From GCA-2706205 sp964215955 (lineage in GTDB: Bacteria; Bdellovibrionota; Bacteriovoracia; Bacteriovoracales; Bacteriovoracaceae), in the NCBI GenBank assembly GCA_964215955.1, contig CAXPDR010000041.1, positions 1-64,000 on the forward strand: 64,000 nucleotides of DNA, written 5' to 3'. Below, piece after piece: positions 7,458-16,619 of the stretch (within the stretch, counting starts at the first letter, position 1; every line of letters begins with the position of its first letter). Position numbers and translations under genes: made by a program. Below the pieces are notes generated by a model that saw nothing but the letters and a program-made list of their open reading frames with translations, searched no databases and was not told where the DNA came from.

Positions 7458-9470
7458 ATGAATATTTTGTCAAAAATTCTCATTTTTTTGATGATGATCA
7501 CCACATCGTCTTCCGTTCTTTCAATGGAATTTCAACACTTTAAGCTTACTGATAAATTTCAACAAAAGACTCAAAGACTAAAGGCAAAAGCCGCGAGAAG
7601 TATGAGATCTTTAAAAGCAAATGGAATTATCGAAGATAATAATTTTGAAGTCTCCCCACTCCTCGCTGAAATAGCAGGAATGCTAGCAGGAAATCACGAT
7701 AATATTGGACTTGCCCAAACCCAAAGACTTCTTGACAACCATGACCTTGGTGGTGGAACTCTAAACTTTAGCGGCTTCACTTGGTATAAGCCCATGCTTA
7801 ATTACAATCTAGCGGCTCACAGAGAAGTCGCGCCTCATTTATATAGCGATCAATGGATTGTACAAGATAAGTTTGTTATCTATATAGAGGCAGCGACCTT
7901 ATTATCCAATTTAAAAGATGATGGACTGATAAACATTTCAGAAAAAACCATTGGTGCATTTGCGGGGCTTAGCTTCACAAGAACTTATCATTTTTATCAT
8001 TTTACTGATTCTTACTTAGACGGAATCGGCGCTGATTTTTCTAAGCTTTTTTTAGGCTTTCAAAGATTTTCGCCAGAGAAAATTTTGGATTTAACGGATC
8101 ATGAAGTTATCAAAACGACTGACGAATTTCAATTTAATGCTGGCGGTATTGCCGCTGCTCCAGTTGGAGCCAATGCTTTATTACAATTTGGTTTTCTAGC
8201 TCGAAAAACTTTTAAAAAAGAAATTCAAATTCAAAAAGTAGCTCCAGAAGAAGCAAAATATGATGATGAAAAAATTAGAGTCTCCATCACAAAAGATAAA
8301 AAAGCCTCATTTAATAGCCACCTAAGTTTACAATATGATTTTTACAATCTTTTAAAAATCACTTTACTCTCTTATGACTTAGAATATGAATATGGGAAAT
8401 CTCTAAAAGAATACTCGAGTTTTTCTAAACAGGACCTAGTTCAAATCAATTCTGATGATTATTTAAAAAAATCTTTTAGAAAAATGATTGAAGGAAATTC
8501 CCAACGAGTATTTAAAGAAAATTTGGTTGGAAAAGAAGAAAGAATGAAAGAGAACCTTAATTCAAAATTCTCTTTTCTTTTATTTGGAAGTATGAAAAAA
8601 AGAGCCACTGAACAGATTACAATCATTAACGATAATATAGAAAAAACATTTTTTAAGGCTTATTCTGAATCTGTAAAATATGTAGATAATCTTTTTAGTA
8701 GACTATATTCAAGGGTCATTAACAAAATTTTTGATTTATCTCCCATTGTTTCCAAAAACTCTCAGGAGAAGAAAAAGTTAGAAATGGAATATGAAAAAGT
8801 CCATCACCTTAGGGCCAATATGGTGGAAAATACCGAACAATTTTCACTTGAACTTGGTTTTGAATGGCATGCCCAAAAAACACATAAATGGTATAACCGT
8901 GGGCTCAGAAAAAGAACAGTGGCAAATCTAAAAAACTTTGCCAACCTCTCAAGTGATTTGGTCTCAAAAGTAAGCTCAAAAATAATAAGAGGACCTCTTA
9001 CTCTTTCTACAAAGGTACAAATTGGTCAAAACGCTCTAGACTATTTTATGGAAACCTCAGAAGAAGAATTACTTAGTTCCATTCTAGAGGTCTGCTCTAT
9101 CCCTTCAAAAGAATGGAAGCCATTTTTTAATAAAAGAAAGAGAAATAGAATTTTTCGAAAACGAGAAAATCGAAGAAATAGAAATATAAAATGTGTAAAA
9201 ATACTTCATCAAAGACAAGAAGACTTCTTTTCTCATTATCAAAGATATCAAGAATTTGATTTATCAAAGTTTAAAAAGTTCCTAGGCTATTTCTATAGTA
9301 AATCAAAGGGTTTAGATAACCTCTACAGCATTTTTGGAAAAGAAAATCTTTTTATTCATGGAAGCTTAGGGGCCAAAACCAAATCAGGTAGAAATTTTCA
9401 TACTTTCTTTAAATCTGGTCAATTCAGTGGCCTTGGTGTAATAGATTCCTTTAAATATAAAACAATGTAG
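7458..9470 (+). CDS. Large secreted protein, unknown function
   Basis: 670 residues with a signal peptide (about 1-22, ending SVLS-M). I do not recognise a domain. The first 260 residues are mixed and glycine-containing (G-G-G-T-L-N-F-S-G-F-T-W-Y; a Y-x-F-x-H-F-T-D-S-Y segment). Residues 260-550 are long, highly charged and helical. A strongly basic patch follows at about 553-585, with many Arg, Lys and Asn and two Cys nearby (the first in L-E-V-C-S-I-P). The ATG at 7458 is preceded by AAGGAAG. Nine bases downstream begins the threonylcarbamoyl-AMP synthase gene on the same strand. No membrane segment beyond the signal peptide. Probably periplasmic or exported. Confidence 0.7.
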   Translation: MNILSKILIFLMMITTSSSVLSMEFQHFKLTDKFQQKTQRLKAKAARSMRSLKANGIIEDNNFEVSPLLAEIAGMLAGNHDNIGLAQTQRLLDNHDLGGGTLNFSGFTWYKPMLNYNLAAHREVAPHLYSDQWIVQDKFVIYIEAATLLSNLKDDGLINISEKTIGAFAGLSFTRTYHFYHFTDSYLDGIGADFSKLFLGFQRFSPEKILDLTDHEVIKTTDEFQFNAGGIAAAPVGANALLQFGFLARKTFKKEIQIQKVAPEEAKYDDEKIRVSITKDKKASFNSHLSLQYDFYNLLKITLLSYDLEYEYGKSLKEYSSFSKQDLVQINSDDYLKKSFRKMIEGNSQRVFKENLVGKEERMKENLNSKFSFLLFGSMKKRATEQITIINDNIEKTFFKAYSESVKYVDNLFSRLYSRVINKIFDLSPIVSKNSQEKKKLEMEYEKVHHLRANMVENTEQFSLELGFEWHAQKTHKWYNRGLRKRTVANLKNFANLSSDLVSKVSSKIIRGPLTLSTKVQIGQNALDYFMETSEEELLSSILEVCSIPSKEWKPFFNKRKRNRIFRKRENRRNRNIKCVKILHQRQEDFFSHYQRYQEFDLSKFKKFLGYFYSKSKGLDNLYSIFGKENLFIHGSLGAKTKSGRNFHTFFKSGQFSGLGVIDSFKYKTM

Positions 9471-9479
9471 AAACCTATT

Positions 9480-10400
9480 ATGAGCGAAATTGATAAAGCT
9501 GTGGACATTCTCAATAATGGTGGTGTTGTTGGCATTCCAACAGAGACGGTTTATGGACTCGCGGGATCAATTAATTCTGATTCTGGTATTCAGGCGATTT
9601 TTAGCACAAAAGAAAGACCATTTTTTGATCCCCTTATCGTTCATGTCAATAATACTGAGCAAGCTAAAGCATATATTTCAAGCTTTCCTAGTTATTTTGA
9701 TAAATTGGCCAAAAAGCTTTGGCCAGGTCCCGTGACTTTTATTTTACCAAAGTCTCACTTAGTTTCTGATATTATAACTTCCGGTCTTGATACAGTTGGG
9801 CTCAGATGCCCTAGCCATCCAGTGGCACAACAACTCATCACCAAATTAGGTCACCCAGTAGCTGCCCCTAGCGCGAATAAGTTTAAAAAAACTTCTCCGA
9901 CAAGCTATACCCACGTGAAAAATGAATTTCCAGAGATCTTTGTCCTAGAAGGTGGTGAATGTGAAGTCGGAATTGAATCAACAATTTTAGGCCTTGAAAA
10001 AAGTTCTATAAAAATTTATCGACCGGGAATGCTAAGCCGCGAGTCTTTATCAAAAATTTTGAAAGAGCTAGACTTAGAAAGTATTGATATCGAGTATGAA
10101 GAAAGTCCAGTGGCGCCAGGACATCTCAAGCATCATTATATGCCTAACAAAAAGGTCATATTGTTTAAACTGGATCACAATATAGAAGTACCAAAAGAAC
10201 TTCTTTCCTCTCCTCAGGTTTGGGAATTACCAAATAATCCAGTAAAGGCAGCAAGAGAACTTTATGGAAAGTTTCGAGAACTGGATAAGCTCGACCCTTC
10301 AAGCATAATGATAAAGCTCAATGATGATCAATTAAGAAGTGATGAATTCAGAGGAATAATCAATCGCCTGCAGAAGGCCGCTACTTTCAGTTTTATCTGA
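9480..10400 (+). CDS. tsaC: L-threonylcarbamoyladenylate synthase (Sua5/TsaC type)
   Basis: 306 residues with the YrdC domain at about 5-185 and a Sua5-type C-terminal extension. Motifs: G-G-V-V-G-I-P-T-E-T-V-Y-G-L near the start, S-T-K-E-R-P-F-F-D-P-L (the K-x-R-P substrate loop), A-P-S-A-N, and G-I-E-S-T-I-L then R-P-G. The A-P-G-H-L-K-H-H-Y-x-P sequence at about 214-223 is the Sua5 linker that closes over the active site. It makes threonylcarbamoyl-AMP from threonine, bicarbonate and ATP for t6A37 modification of tRNAs. The long form is less usual in Proteobacteria than the short TsaC. Its end overlaps the convergent gene by 8 bases. Confidence 0.94.
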   Translation: MSEIDKAVDILNNGGVVGIPTETVYGLAGSINSDSGIQAIFSTKERPFFDPLIVHVNNTEQAKAYISSFPSYFDKLAKKLWPGPVTFILPKSHLVSDIITSGLDTVGLRCPSHPVAQQLITKLGHPVAAPSANKFKKTSPTSYTHVKNEFPEIFVLEGGECEVGIESTILGLEKSSIKIYRPGMLSRESLSKILKELDLESIDIEYEESPVAPGHLKHHYMPNKKVILFKLDHNIEVPKELLSSPQVWELPNNPVKAARELYGKFRELDKLDPSSIMIKLNDDQLRSDEFRGIINRLQKAATFSFI

Positions 10401-10986
10401 AAATAAATCGCATCAAACCAAAATGCTGGATCAGGGCAAATATAATTCCAAAAACGAGAAAAATAAGTACTAATTTCTTATGGGCAGATGAGTCTGACTT
10501 TGCTTTAGCTCCCAAGTCTCCAGAAATATGTTGTTGATCAAAGATCGCTAATACTCTATCAATACTGTTTACTGTAAACATAAACTCATCTTCAGTATCT
10601 TTCAATTTTATAGATACAAAATGTTTTTTGTTAATAATTTCAAAATTTTTAATATCTGAATAATTAATAAAAGTATTAAAAAAAGGTAAGCCTTTATTTA
10701 TTAGAATTCCAGAATCGTAAAATCTGACCCCTCTAATAAAACCGTAATATATCGATGGAATTAGAATTGTTAAAATATACAAAATAAGGTCTTCCGGATA
10801 GAAAACATGAAAATCAACAACAGAAGAAAATGATGCTGAACCACTTTGAATAAATATAGGATCATTAAATGTTTGGTAATAAAGGTTCAGTAACAAAACA
10901 AAGCTAATAGTAAATGCCATAACCTTTATTGATGGCATTGAAGTTGATCCATAAAGCTTTTTTCCCTTACTCATTCTAGAACTCAA
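10393..10986 (-). CDS. Membrane protein of the Kdo operon, unknown function
   Basis: 197 residues with hydrophobic segments at about 23-42, 66-85 and 172-192. Between the second and third is a beta-rich stretch (about 88-145: Y-D-S-G-I-L-I-N-K-G, then I-N-Y-S-D-I-K-N-F-E-I) that recalls bacterial PH-like (bPH) domains, but this is only a pattern resemblance. It is the last gene of the kdsB-pyrG-kdsA-kdsC run and overlaps the kdsC stop by 11 bases, so it is translated with it. In related bacteria lptC or other LPS-transport genes often follow kdsC; this protein does not look like LptC, which has a single N-terminal anchor. Confidence 0.75.
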   Translation of the reverse strand: MSSRMSKGKKLYGSTSMPSIKVMAFTISFVLLLNLYYQTFNDPIFIQSGSASFSSVVDFHVFYPEDLILYILTILIPSIYYGFIRGVRFYDSGILINKGLPFFNTFINYSDIKNFEIINKKHFVSIKLKDTEDEFMFTVNSIDRVLAIFDQQHISGDLGAKAKSDSSAHKKLVLIFLVFGIIFALIQHFGLMRFIFR

Positions 10987-11518
10987 TCTCAGGAACTATA
11001 TCTTGAACATATCTAAGCATATCAATGACTTCTCTGACAGCCCCTTCTCCCCCTGCTTTATTAGTAACATAATCAACAGCTTCTTTTACTTCTAAACTAG
11101 CACATGGAACGGTGGCAGAAAATCCAGCTTGCTTTAAAATTGGTAAATCAAAAAACTCATCACCAACATATAAACATTCTTCAGCACTAACATTCTCTTT
11201 TTCTAAAATTAAATTAAAGGACTGCCTTTTATCTTCACTTCCCATGTAAAGATAATCAACACCAAGACCTTCAAATCTTTTCTTTACACCTAGAGAATCC
11301 CCCCCAGTAATAATTCCAACTTTAAGACCGGCTCGCATGAGTATTTTAAGACCATATCCATCATGTGTATGAAAAAAGCGGTTAAATCCTACCTCTTCAC
11401 CGGCCCAATAAAGCTTACCGTCAGTTAAAACGCCATCGACATCAAAAAGACAAACCTTTATCTTTTTTAGTTTTTCAGCGTACAGTTTTGAAATTTCTCT
11501 TAAATCTTTATTGCTCAT
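10976..11518 (-). CDS. kdsC: 3-deoxy-D-manno-octulosonate-8-phosphate phosphatase
   Basis: 180 residues, HAD superfamily without a large cap. Motif I is L-F-D-V-D-G-V-L-T-D-G-K-L-Y (about 24-37), motif II I-I-T-G-G, motif III K near K-R-F/K-R-Q, and motif IV Y-V-G-D-E-F-F-D-L. The D-G-V-L-T-D-G form and the length are those of KdsC. It releases phosphate from Kdo-8-P to give Kdo. Overlaps kdsA upstream and the membrane gene downstream by 11 bases each. Confidence 0.93.
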   Translation of the reverse strand: MSNKDLREISKLYAEKLKKIKVCLFDVDGVLTDGKLYWAGEEVGFNRFFHTHDGYGLKILMRAGLKVGIITGGDSLGVKKRFEGLGVDYLYMGSEDKRQSFNLILEKENVSAEECLYVGDEFFDLPILKQAGFSATVPCASLEVKEAVDYVTNKAGGEGAVREVIDMLRYVQDIVPEIEF

Positions 11519-12311
11519 TAACTACTTCTCTTATGTCTAAAATTATCTTTATTAAATCTTTTGCTTTTTCAATAGGTAGCTGACTTGTCGCATCTGAAAG
11601 TGCTTGTTCAGGGTTTGGATGGGCTTCCATAAAAAAGCCATCAGCACCTGCTGCAGCTGCTGCTTTTGCTAAAGTAAAAATTTGCTCTCTCTTACCACCT
11701 GTTGATTTTCCTAAGCCCCCTGGCATCTGAACACAATGAGTAGCATCATGAACTGTTTTTACCCCGAAGCTTTTCATTATTTGAAAACTTGCCATATCAA
11801 CAATCAAATTATTATAACCAAAACTTGTACCACGCTCTGTCAGAAAGATCCTATCTTTTTCAATAAAGTTTGCAGCCTTTTCAACAATATTTTTAGTATC
11901 AGCAGGTGCTAGAAATTGTCCCTTTTTAACCTTAAGGCTTGAACCATACTTTTTACAAGCTTGTGCTCCAGCAATTATCATATCTGTTTGGCGACAAAGA
12001 AATGCAGGAACCTGTAGGACATCAACAACACTCGCAACTAACTCAGCTTGTGATGGTTCATGATAATCAGTAATCGTTTTTAAATTATAATCCTTTTTAA
12101 TTCTTTCTAAAATTTTAAGCCCCTCATCAATTCCTGGTCCACGATAAGAGTCAATAGAACTTCTATTTGCCTTATCAAAGCTTCCCTTAAAGTGAATATT
12201 AATTTTACTTTTATAGGGTTCTAAGTCTTCTAAAAGAGTTTCAGCAACGGTTAATGCTAATTTTTCACTTTCTAAAACACATGGTCCAATAAATAAATCC
12301 ATTTTTTCCAT
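11508..12311 (-). CDS. kdsA: Kdo-8-phosphate synthase
   Basis: 267 residues, the usual KdsA length, DAHP-synthase-like TIM barrel. Recognisable segments: I-G-P-C-V-L-E-S near the start, F-K-G-S-F-D-K-A-N-R-S-S (PEP and A5P binding), T-D-Y-H-E-P, Q-V-P-A-F-L-C-R-Q-T-D, and F-M-E-A-H-P-N-P near the end. It condenses arabinose-5-phosphate with PEP. The cysteine in I-G-P-C could be the metal-binding residue of class II (metal-dependent) KdsA, but the class is uncertain. Its ATG overlaps the pyrG stop by one base. Confidence 0.95.
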   Translation of the reverse strand: MEKMDLFIGPCVLESEKLALTVAETLLEDLEPYKSKINIHFKGSFDKANRSSIDSYRGPGIDEGLKILERIKKDYNLKTITDYHEPSQAELVASVVDVLQVPAFLCRQTDMIIAGAQACKKYGSSLKVKKGQFLAPADTKNIVEKAANFIEKDRIFLTERGTSFGYNNLIVDMASFQIMKSFGVKTVHDATHCVQMPGGLGKSTGGKREQIFTLAKAAAAAGADGFFMEAHPNPEQALSDATSQLPIEKAKDLIKIILDIREVVNEQ

Positions 12312-13921
12312 TACTTTCTTTCCTTATGTAAATTTAATCCAGCTTCCACAAAAGTTCTAAATATTGGATGAGGATTAAATGGTCTTGATTTAAACTCTGG
12401 ATGATACTGACAAGCTATAAAAAATGGATGTTCATTCAATTCAATCACCTCAACTAGATTCAATTTTTTATTCATCCCAGAAAATACCATGCCTTTATCT
12501 TTCAGTTGTTGAGTATACTCATTATTAACTTCTAATCTATGTCGATGTCTTTCAGAAATTTCTAAATCGTTATAAATTTTTGAAGCCAAACTTCCTTTAG
12601 CCAGTGAGCATTCATACGCACCTAAACGCATACTTCCACCTTTGGCCATATCTTTTGATTGTCCTTCCATAAAATGAACAACGAAACTTCCTTTAGTCGA
12701 AAATTCCATAGAAGTAGCATCTTTAATCCCTGCAATATTTCTTGCATATTCTATAATAGCGAGCTGCATTCCAAGACAAATACCAAAGAAAGGAACTTTC
12801 TCTTCCCTAGCATATTGAATGGCCTTAATTTTTCCCTCTGTTCCTCTTTCTCCAAAACCACCAGGAACTAAAATTCCATCGACAGCCTTTAGCTGTTCAA
12901 GGTTACCTTTTTCAATATCTTCAGCGTCTATATACTCCATATCAAGTTTTACTTGATTATGGATAGCACCATGTCTTAGAGCTTCATCTAATGACTTATA
13001 TGATTCAATTAGTTCTGTGTATTTTCCTACAATTCCAATTTTCACCACATGTTTTGGATTTTGAACGTTGTAAACTACCTTTTTAAGTTCTTCAACATCA
13101 GGAGTAGTAGACCAAATACCTAAGAGCTCACAAATTTTTTGATCTAGCCCTTGCTTATGAAATTCAAGTGGAACTTTATAAATAGAATCAGAATCTAGAG
13201 ACTTAAAAACATTCGCCTTAGGCACATTACAAAATAAAGAGATTTTATCAATAATTGATTGATCAATATCTCGTTCAGCCCTACATAAGATAACATTTGG
13301 AAACAATCCAATTTCTCTAAGCTCTTTAACTGAATGTTGTGCTGGTTTTGATTTTAACTCTCCTGCAGCACTTAAATATGGAATTAAAACTAAATGAATA
13401 AAAAGAACATTTTCTTGTCCCACATCATGCGCAAATTGTCTGATTGACTCCATATATGGTAAGGATTCAATATCTCCAACAGTCCCGCCTATTTCTCCAA
13501 TGAGTAGATCACTTTCCTCTGCAGCTAGATGAATTCTTCTCTTTATCTCATCTGTAACATGAGGAACAACTTGAACTGTTTTACCTAGATACCTGCCCTC
13601 TCTTTCATTTTCAATAACCTGTAAATAAACTTGCCCAGTAGTAAAATTATTCTTTTTAGAAAGAGTCAAAGATGTAAATCTCTCATAATGTCCTAAGTCT
13701 AGATCAGTCTCTGCGCCATCATCGGTAACAAAAACTTCTCCATGCTGAGTAGGACTCATGGTTCCAGGGTCAACATTAATATAGGGATCCATTTTAAGCA
13801 TGTTAATTTTAAGACCTCTCCTTTCTATAAGAGATGCAATACTGGCTGCAGCTAATCCTTTCCCTAACGAACTTGAAACCCCTCCAGTTATAAAAATATA
13901 CTTTTTTGTTCTCTTGTTCAC
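12311..13921 (-). CDS. pyrG: CTP synthase
   Basis: 536 residues, full length. The N-terminal synthetase domain begins with G-G-V-S-S-S-L-G-K-G and has the P-Y-I-N-V-D-P-G-T-M-S-P block. The C-terminal class I glutamine amidotransferase has the nucleophile in G-I-C-L-G-M-Q and the H-P-E-F end motif. It converts UTP to CTP with glutamine nitrogen. It sits between kdsB and kdsA, as in many Gram-negatives, and supplies CTP for CMP-Kdo. The start is GTG at 13921, overlapping the kdsB stop (GTGA). Confidence 0.97.
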   Translation of the reverse strand: MNKRTKKYIFITGGVSSSLGKGLAAASIASLIERRGLKINMLKMDPYINVDPGTMSPTQHGEVFVTDDGAETDLDLGHYERFTSLTLSKKNNFTTGQVYLQVIENEREGRYLGKTVQVVPHVTDEIKRRIHLAAEESDLLIGEIGGTVGDIESLPYMESIRQFAHDVGQENVLFIHLVLIPYLSAAGELKSKPAQHSVKELREIGLFPNVILCRAERDIDQSIIDKISLFCNVPKANVFKSLDSDSIYKVPLEFHKQGLDQKICELLGIWSTTPDVEELKKVVYNVQNPKHVVKIGIVGKYTELIESYKSLDEALRHGAIHNQVKLDMEYIDAEDIEKGNLEQLKAVDGILVPGGFGERGTEGKIKAIQYAREEKVPFFGICLGMQLAIIEYARNIAGIKDATSMEFSTKGSFVVHFMEGQSKDMAKGGSMRLGAYECSLAKGSLASKIYNDLEISERHRHRLEVNNEYTQQLKDKGMVFSGMNKKLNLVEVIELNEHPFFIACQYHPEFKSRPFNPHPIFRTFVEAGLNLHKERK

Positions 13922-14670
13922 ATTAAAACCTTTTCAACTCTTTTTATATCTTCTGGAGTGTCTACTCCAATTAAATTTTCCTCTATTTCAATGGCACCAA
14001 TAGTTAAACCATTTTCAAGCGCTCTTAACTGTTCAAGTTTTTCGATATTCTCCAAACCTGAATCATCTAGTTCCACAAATTTTTCTAGGGCGGCTACTTT
14101 ATACGAGTAGACTCCAACATGCTGAAACCAATTAGGTTTACTTCCATCTCTATCATAAGGAATAGTCGACCGAGAAAAATATAAACATTGATGAGTAATA
14201 TCTGACTTTACACATTTAACGACATTAGGATTTTCTCGTTCTGAATAACTCCACTCACGTTTTTTTAAAGCAGTATATATATCAAAAGGAGAATTAGCAT
14301 GAGCCTCACCTATTCTTTTCATTGTTTCACCAAGAAGTAGAGGTTCATCCCCTTGAACATTTATTATATAATCATAATTGTTATTTTTGAAAAAACGCTG
14401 ATATGCCAATGCAATTCTAGCTGAACCGGTAGTGACATCATCATCAACTCTTACAATATTACCACCAATACCACGAATACCTGACTCAATCTCATCACTA
14501 TCAGTAACAATGGAATAATCAAAACCAGAACTTTTACAATTTTGAATGACATATTCAATCATCATTTTATTGTGAATTTTAGCGAGAGGTTTACCAGGGA
14601 ATCTACTAGACCCATACCTAGCTGGAACAAGGATAAGAAACTTTGCCATACGTTTAACTACTTTTTCCAT
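13918..14670 (-). CDS. kdsB: CMP-Kdo synthetase (3-deoxy-manno-octulosonate cytidylyltransferase)
   Basis: 250 residues from the first ATG. The nucleotide-binding start V-P-A-R-Y-G-S-S-R-F-P-G-K-P-L, the N-V-Q-G-D-E-P motif and the H-V-G-V-Y-S-Y motif are all present. The product activates Kdo with CTP before transfer to lipid A. An alternative start seven codons in (ATG at 14649, giving MAKFLIL) fits the usual N-terminus better; neither has a clear ribosome-binding site. First gene of the overlapping kdsB-pyrG-kdsA-kdsC operon; the 70-bp gap to the divergent 14741 gene must hold its promoter. Confidence 0.95.
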   Translation of the reverse strand: MEKVVKRMAKFLILVPARYGSSRFPGKPLAKIHNKMMIEYVIQNCKSSGFDYSIVTDSDEIESGIRGIGGNIVRVDDDVTTGSARIALAYQRFFKNNNYDYIINVQGDEPLLLGETMKRIGEAHANSPFDIYTALKKREWSYSERENPNVVKCVKSDITHQCLYFSRSTIPYDRDGSKPNWFQHVGVYSYKVAALEKFVELDDSGLENIEKLEQLRALENGLTIGAIEIEENLIGVDTPEDIKRVEKVLM

Positions 14671-14740
14671 AATGATAGCTAACCAGCCTCTTTATGGCCA
14701 ATTTATTCTCTAATTTCATATAGTTGATTTTGATGATAAA

Positions 14741-15091
14741 ATGAATGTAATGAAGTATTTTACATTAATTATATTCATTATAATGGCAAGTCCCTGCAAC
14801 GCGCAACCAGTGCAAATAAAAGATGTTATTAGAGACCCTGTGGTCTCAAGACGGTGTAAAACATTATTAAAACGCAGATCTGAAAAAATACGGGTCCAAC
14901 AAAAACTTAACGCCCTGATACTTAGAAATAATAAGGCTCAAGAAGAGCTTAAAGAGTCTCAGCAAGTAGCAAAACAAAAACTTACCCTTAATAAGACACA
15001 ACTAAAAAATGACCTCAAATTAGTTAAATTTAGAATAAAGTCCATGGAAGAAAATATAGTCCGCCAAGGTTGTCCAGGCATAACCCTATAA
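14741..15091 (+). CDS. Small secreted coiled-coil protein
   Basis: 116 residues with a signal peptide (about 1-21, S-P-C-N-A-Q). The mature part is almost entirely a charged helix rich in Lys, Gln, Glu and Leu with coiled-coil spacing (about 40-105). Cysteines at about 39 and 111 could pair across the helix ends. No family recognised. It may start at ATG 14750 instead; no clear ribosome-binding site at either. It precedes the TolC-like gene by about 95 bases on the same strand, so a role in the same envelope complex is possible but unproven. Confidence 0.6.
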   Translation: MNVMKYFTLIIFIIMASPCNAQPVQIKDVIRDPVVSRRCKTLLKRRSEKIRVQQKLNALILRNNKAQEELKESQQVAKQKLTLNKTQLKNDLKLVKFRIKSMEENIVRQGCPGITL

Positions 15092-15185
15092 CTTCATAAT
15101 TTCCCCAACAAAATAGTCAATTTTTCCTTTTCTACCCATTCTTGCGATGCTAGAATTTTTTCCACACACAGCAAACAAGGAAGAG

Positions 15186-16619
15186 ATGCGTAAGGTTATA
15201 GGAATACTATATTTAATAGTCTTTTGCTTTAATAGTTATGGGCAAACGGACTTAGACCAACTCGAAAAAGATATCAAAAACAACAAGCTTTCAACAGCTA
15301 TCAGCAATGATGCTATCCCCTTAACCCTGCTCGATGCCATTGAAGAAGGGTTAAGAAAAAATAGCAATGAAATTGAAAGAAAGTATGAGTTTCAATTAAA
15401 TGAAATCGTTTTTAAAGATGCCAAAGATGATTTTTACTACCCTAAATTAAACCTAACGATGAGTACTACAGCTGATCATTTTACCGAGAATCTTTATCGA
15501 GATAATCATGATAATGCTGAATCCGCTCAAACTCCAAATGGTAAGATTGGACTCGAATTCGATGATTACACCTTGTTTAACTGGGGAAAAGATTACTTAG
15601 ATTTTTTAAATGCTAAAAGTAATTATAACCGAACAAAAGAAAGGCTTTCTGAAAATAAAAGAGAATTAAGGTTTGAAATTATCAGTACCTATTTTAACCT
15701 TGCAAGACTTCATCAAATTGTCAGAGCCTACAAAAAACAACTGGGACATACATCATTTCTATATAGACTCGCTAAAGAGAAAATGATGCTCAGAAAAATC
15801 AACTCCCAAGAGTTTTTACAAGCAAAAGCATTATTTTTAAATGCTCATAAAAACTACCATGATTCACTAGTCAATTACTACCAAGGCCAGGAATCAATGG
15901 CGACCTTACTAGGAAAGGATCTTAAAACAATTTTTAGACCTATTACTTTTTTGAAGTACAAACCCATAAACTTCAGTGCCGCTGAGTCCTATCGTTTTGT
16001 AAAAGTAAATAACCCTGACTTAAAGGATGCCAAAAATACAATGTTAACTTCCCAAAGAAGCTATCAAAAAGTTCTAAAGGAAAATATGCCCTTACCTAAG
16101 TTCAGTGTTAAGCTAGGAAGTTATACAAGACCTTTTGATAGTGGCGGCTATGATGACAACTACCAAACTCAAAGTGGCAGTAAAAATATTGAAGTAGCTG
16201 CAACTCTAAATATGTCCTGGACGATTTATGGAAGTGGTGGCTTTTTTAATTCTCGAACTACAGAAACTTCTTTTCTAAACAAGAAACTATCTGAAATAAA
16301 GCTAAGAGAGGCACATCGTAGTATTGAAGTTGCTAACAACTTAACTCACAAAAGAATTATTTTTCTTGAGAAAAAATATGAAGCATCATTGGCCCAAGTA
16401 AAAAATTCAAGAGAAGTCTTTGATAAAGCCATTGATAACTATATTGCATCTAAAACACACTTCTCTAATATAGACTTTGTCTTAGATGAGCTTCTTGAAA
16501 GTAAAATTGATTATGAAAATACAAAGTATTCACACTTAGTAGAAAAACTGAATATGGCTACTCTTATGGGCGTTGACGATTTCGCAGGTGAGAAGTTTGA
16601 CAATCTGGTGGAGCGATAA
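15186..16619 (+). CDS. TolC-like outer membrane efflux protein
   Basis: 477 residues from ATG 15186, preceded by AAGGAAG (15177-15183); the longer frame from ATG 15147 would put 13 residues in front of the signal peptide (MRKVIGILYLIVFCFNSYG). The mature protein has the TolC/OEP layout: a helical hairpin (about 30-75), a beta segment (L-N-L-T-M-S-T-T-A), long helices (150-230), then the second repeat (about 265-460), with beta strands in the middle (F-S-V-K-L-G-S-Y). Family role: outer-membrane and periplasmic channel of RND, MFS or type I export systems. No adaptor or pump gene is adjacent. Its stop overlaps the next start by one base (TAATG). Confidence 0.82.
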   Translation: MRKVIGILYLIVFCFNSYGQTDLDQLEKDIKNNKLSTAISNDAIPLTLLDAIEEGLRKNSNEIERKYEFQLNEIVFKDAKDDFYYPKLNLTMSTTADHFTENLYRDNHDNAESAQTPNGKIGLEFDDYTLFNWGKDYLDFLNAKSNYNRTKERLSENKRELRFEIISTYFNLARLHQIVRAYKKQLGHTSFLYRLAKEKMMLRKINSQEFLQAKALFLNAHKNYHDSLVNYYQGQESMATLLGKDLKTIFRPITFLKYKPINFSAAESYRFVKVNNPDLKDAKNTMLTSQRSYQKVLKENMPLPKFSVKLGSYTRPFDSGGYDDNYQTQSGSKNIEVAATLNMSWTIYGSGGFFNSRTTETSFLNKKLSEIKLREAHRSIEVANNLTHKRIIFLEKKYEASLAQVKNSREVFDKAIDNYIASKTHFSNIDFVLDELLESKIDYENTKYSHLVEKLNMATLMGVDDFAGEKFDNLVER

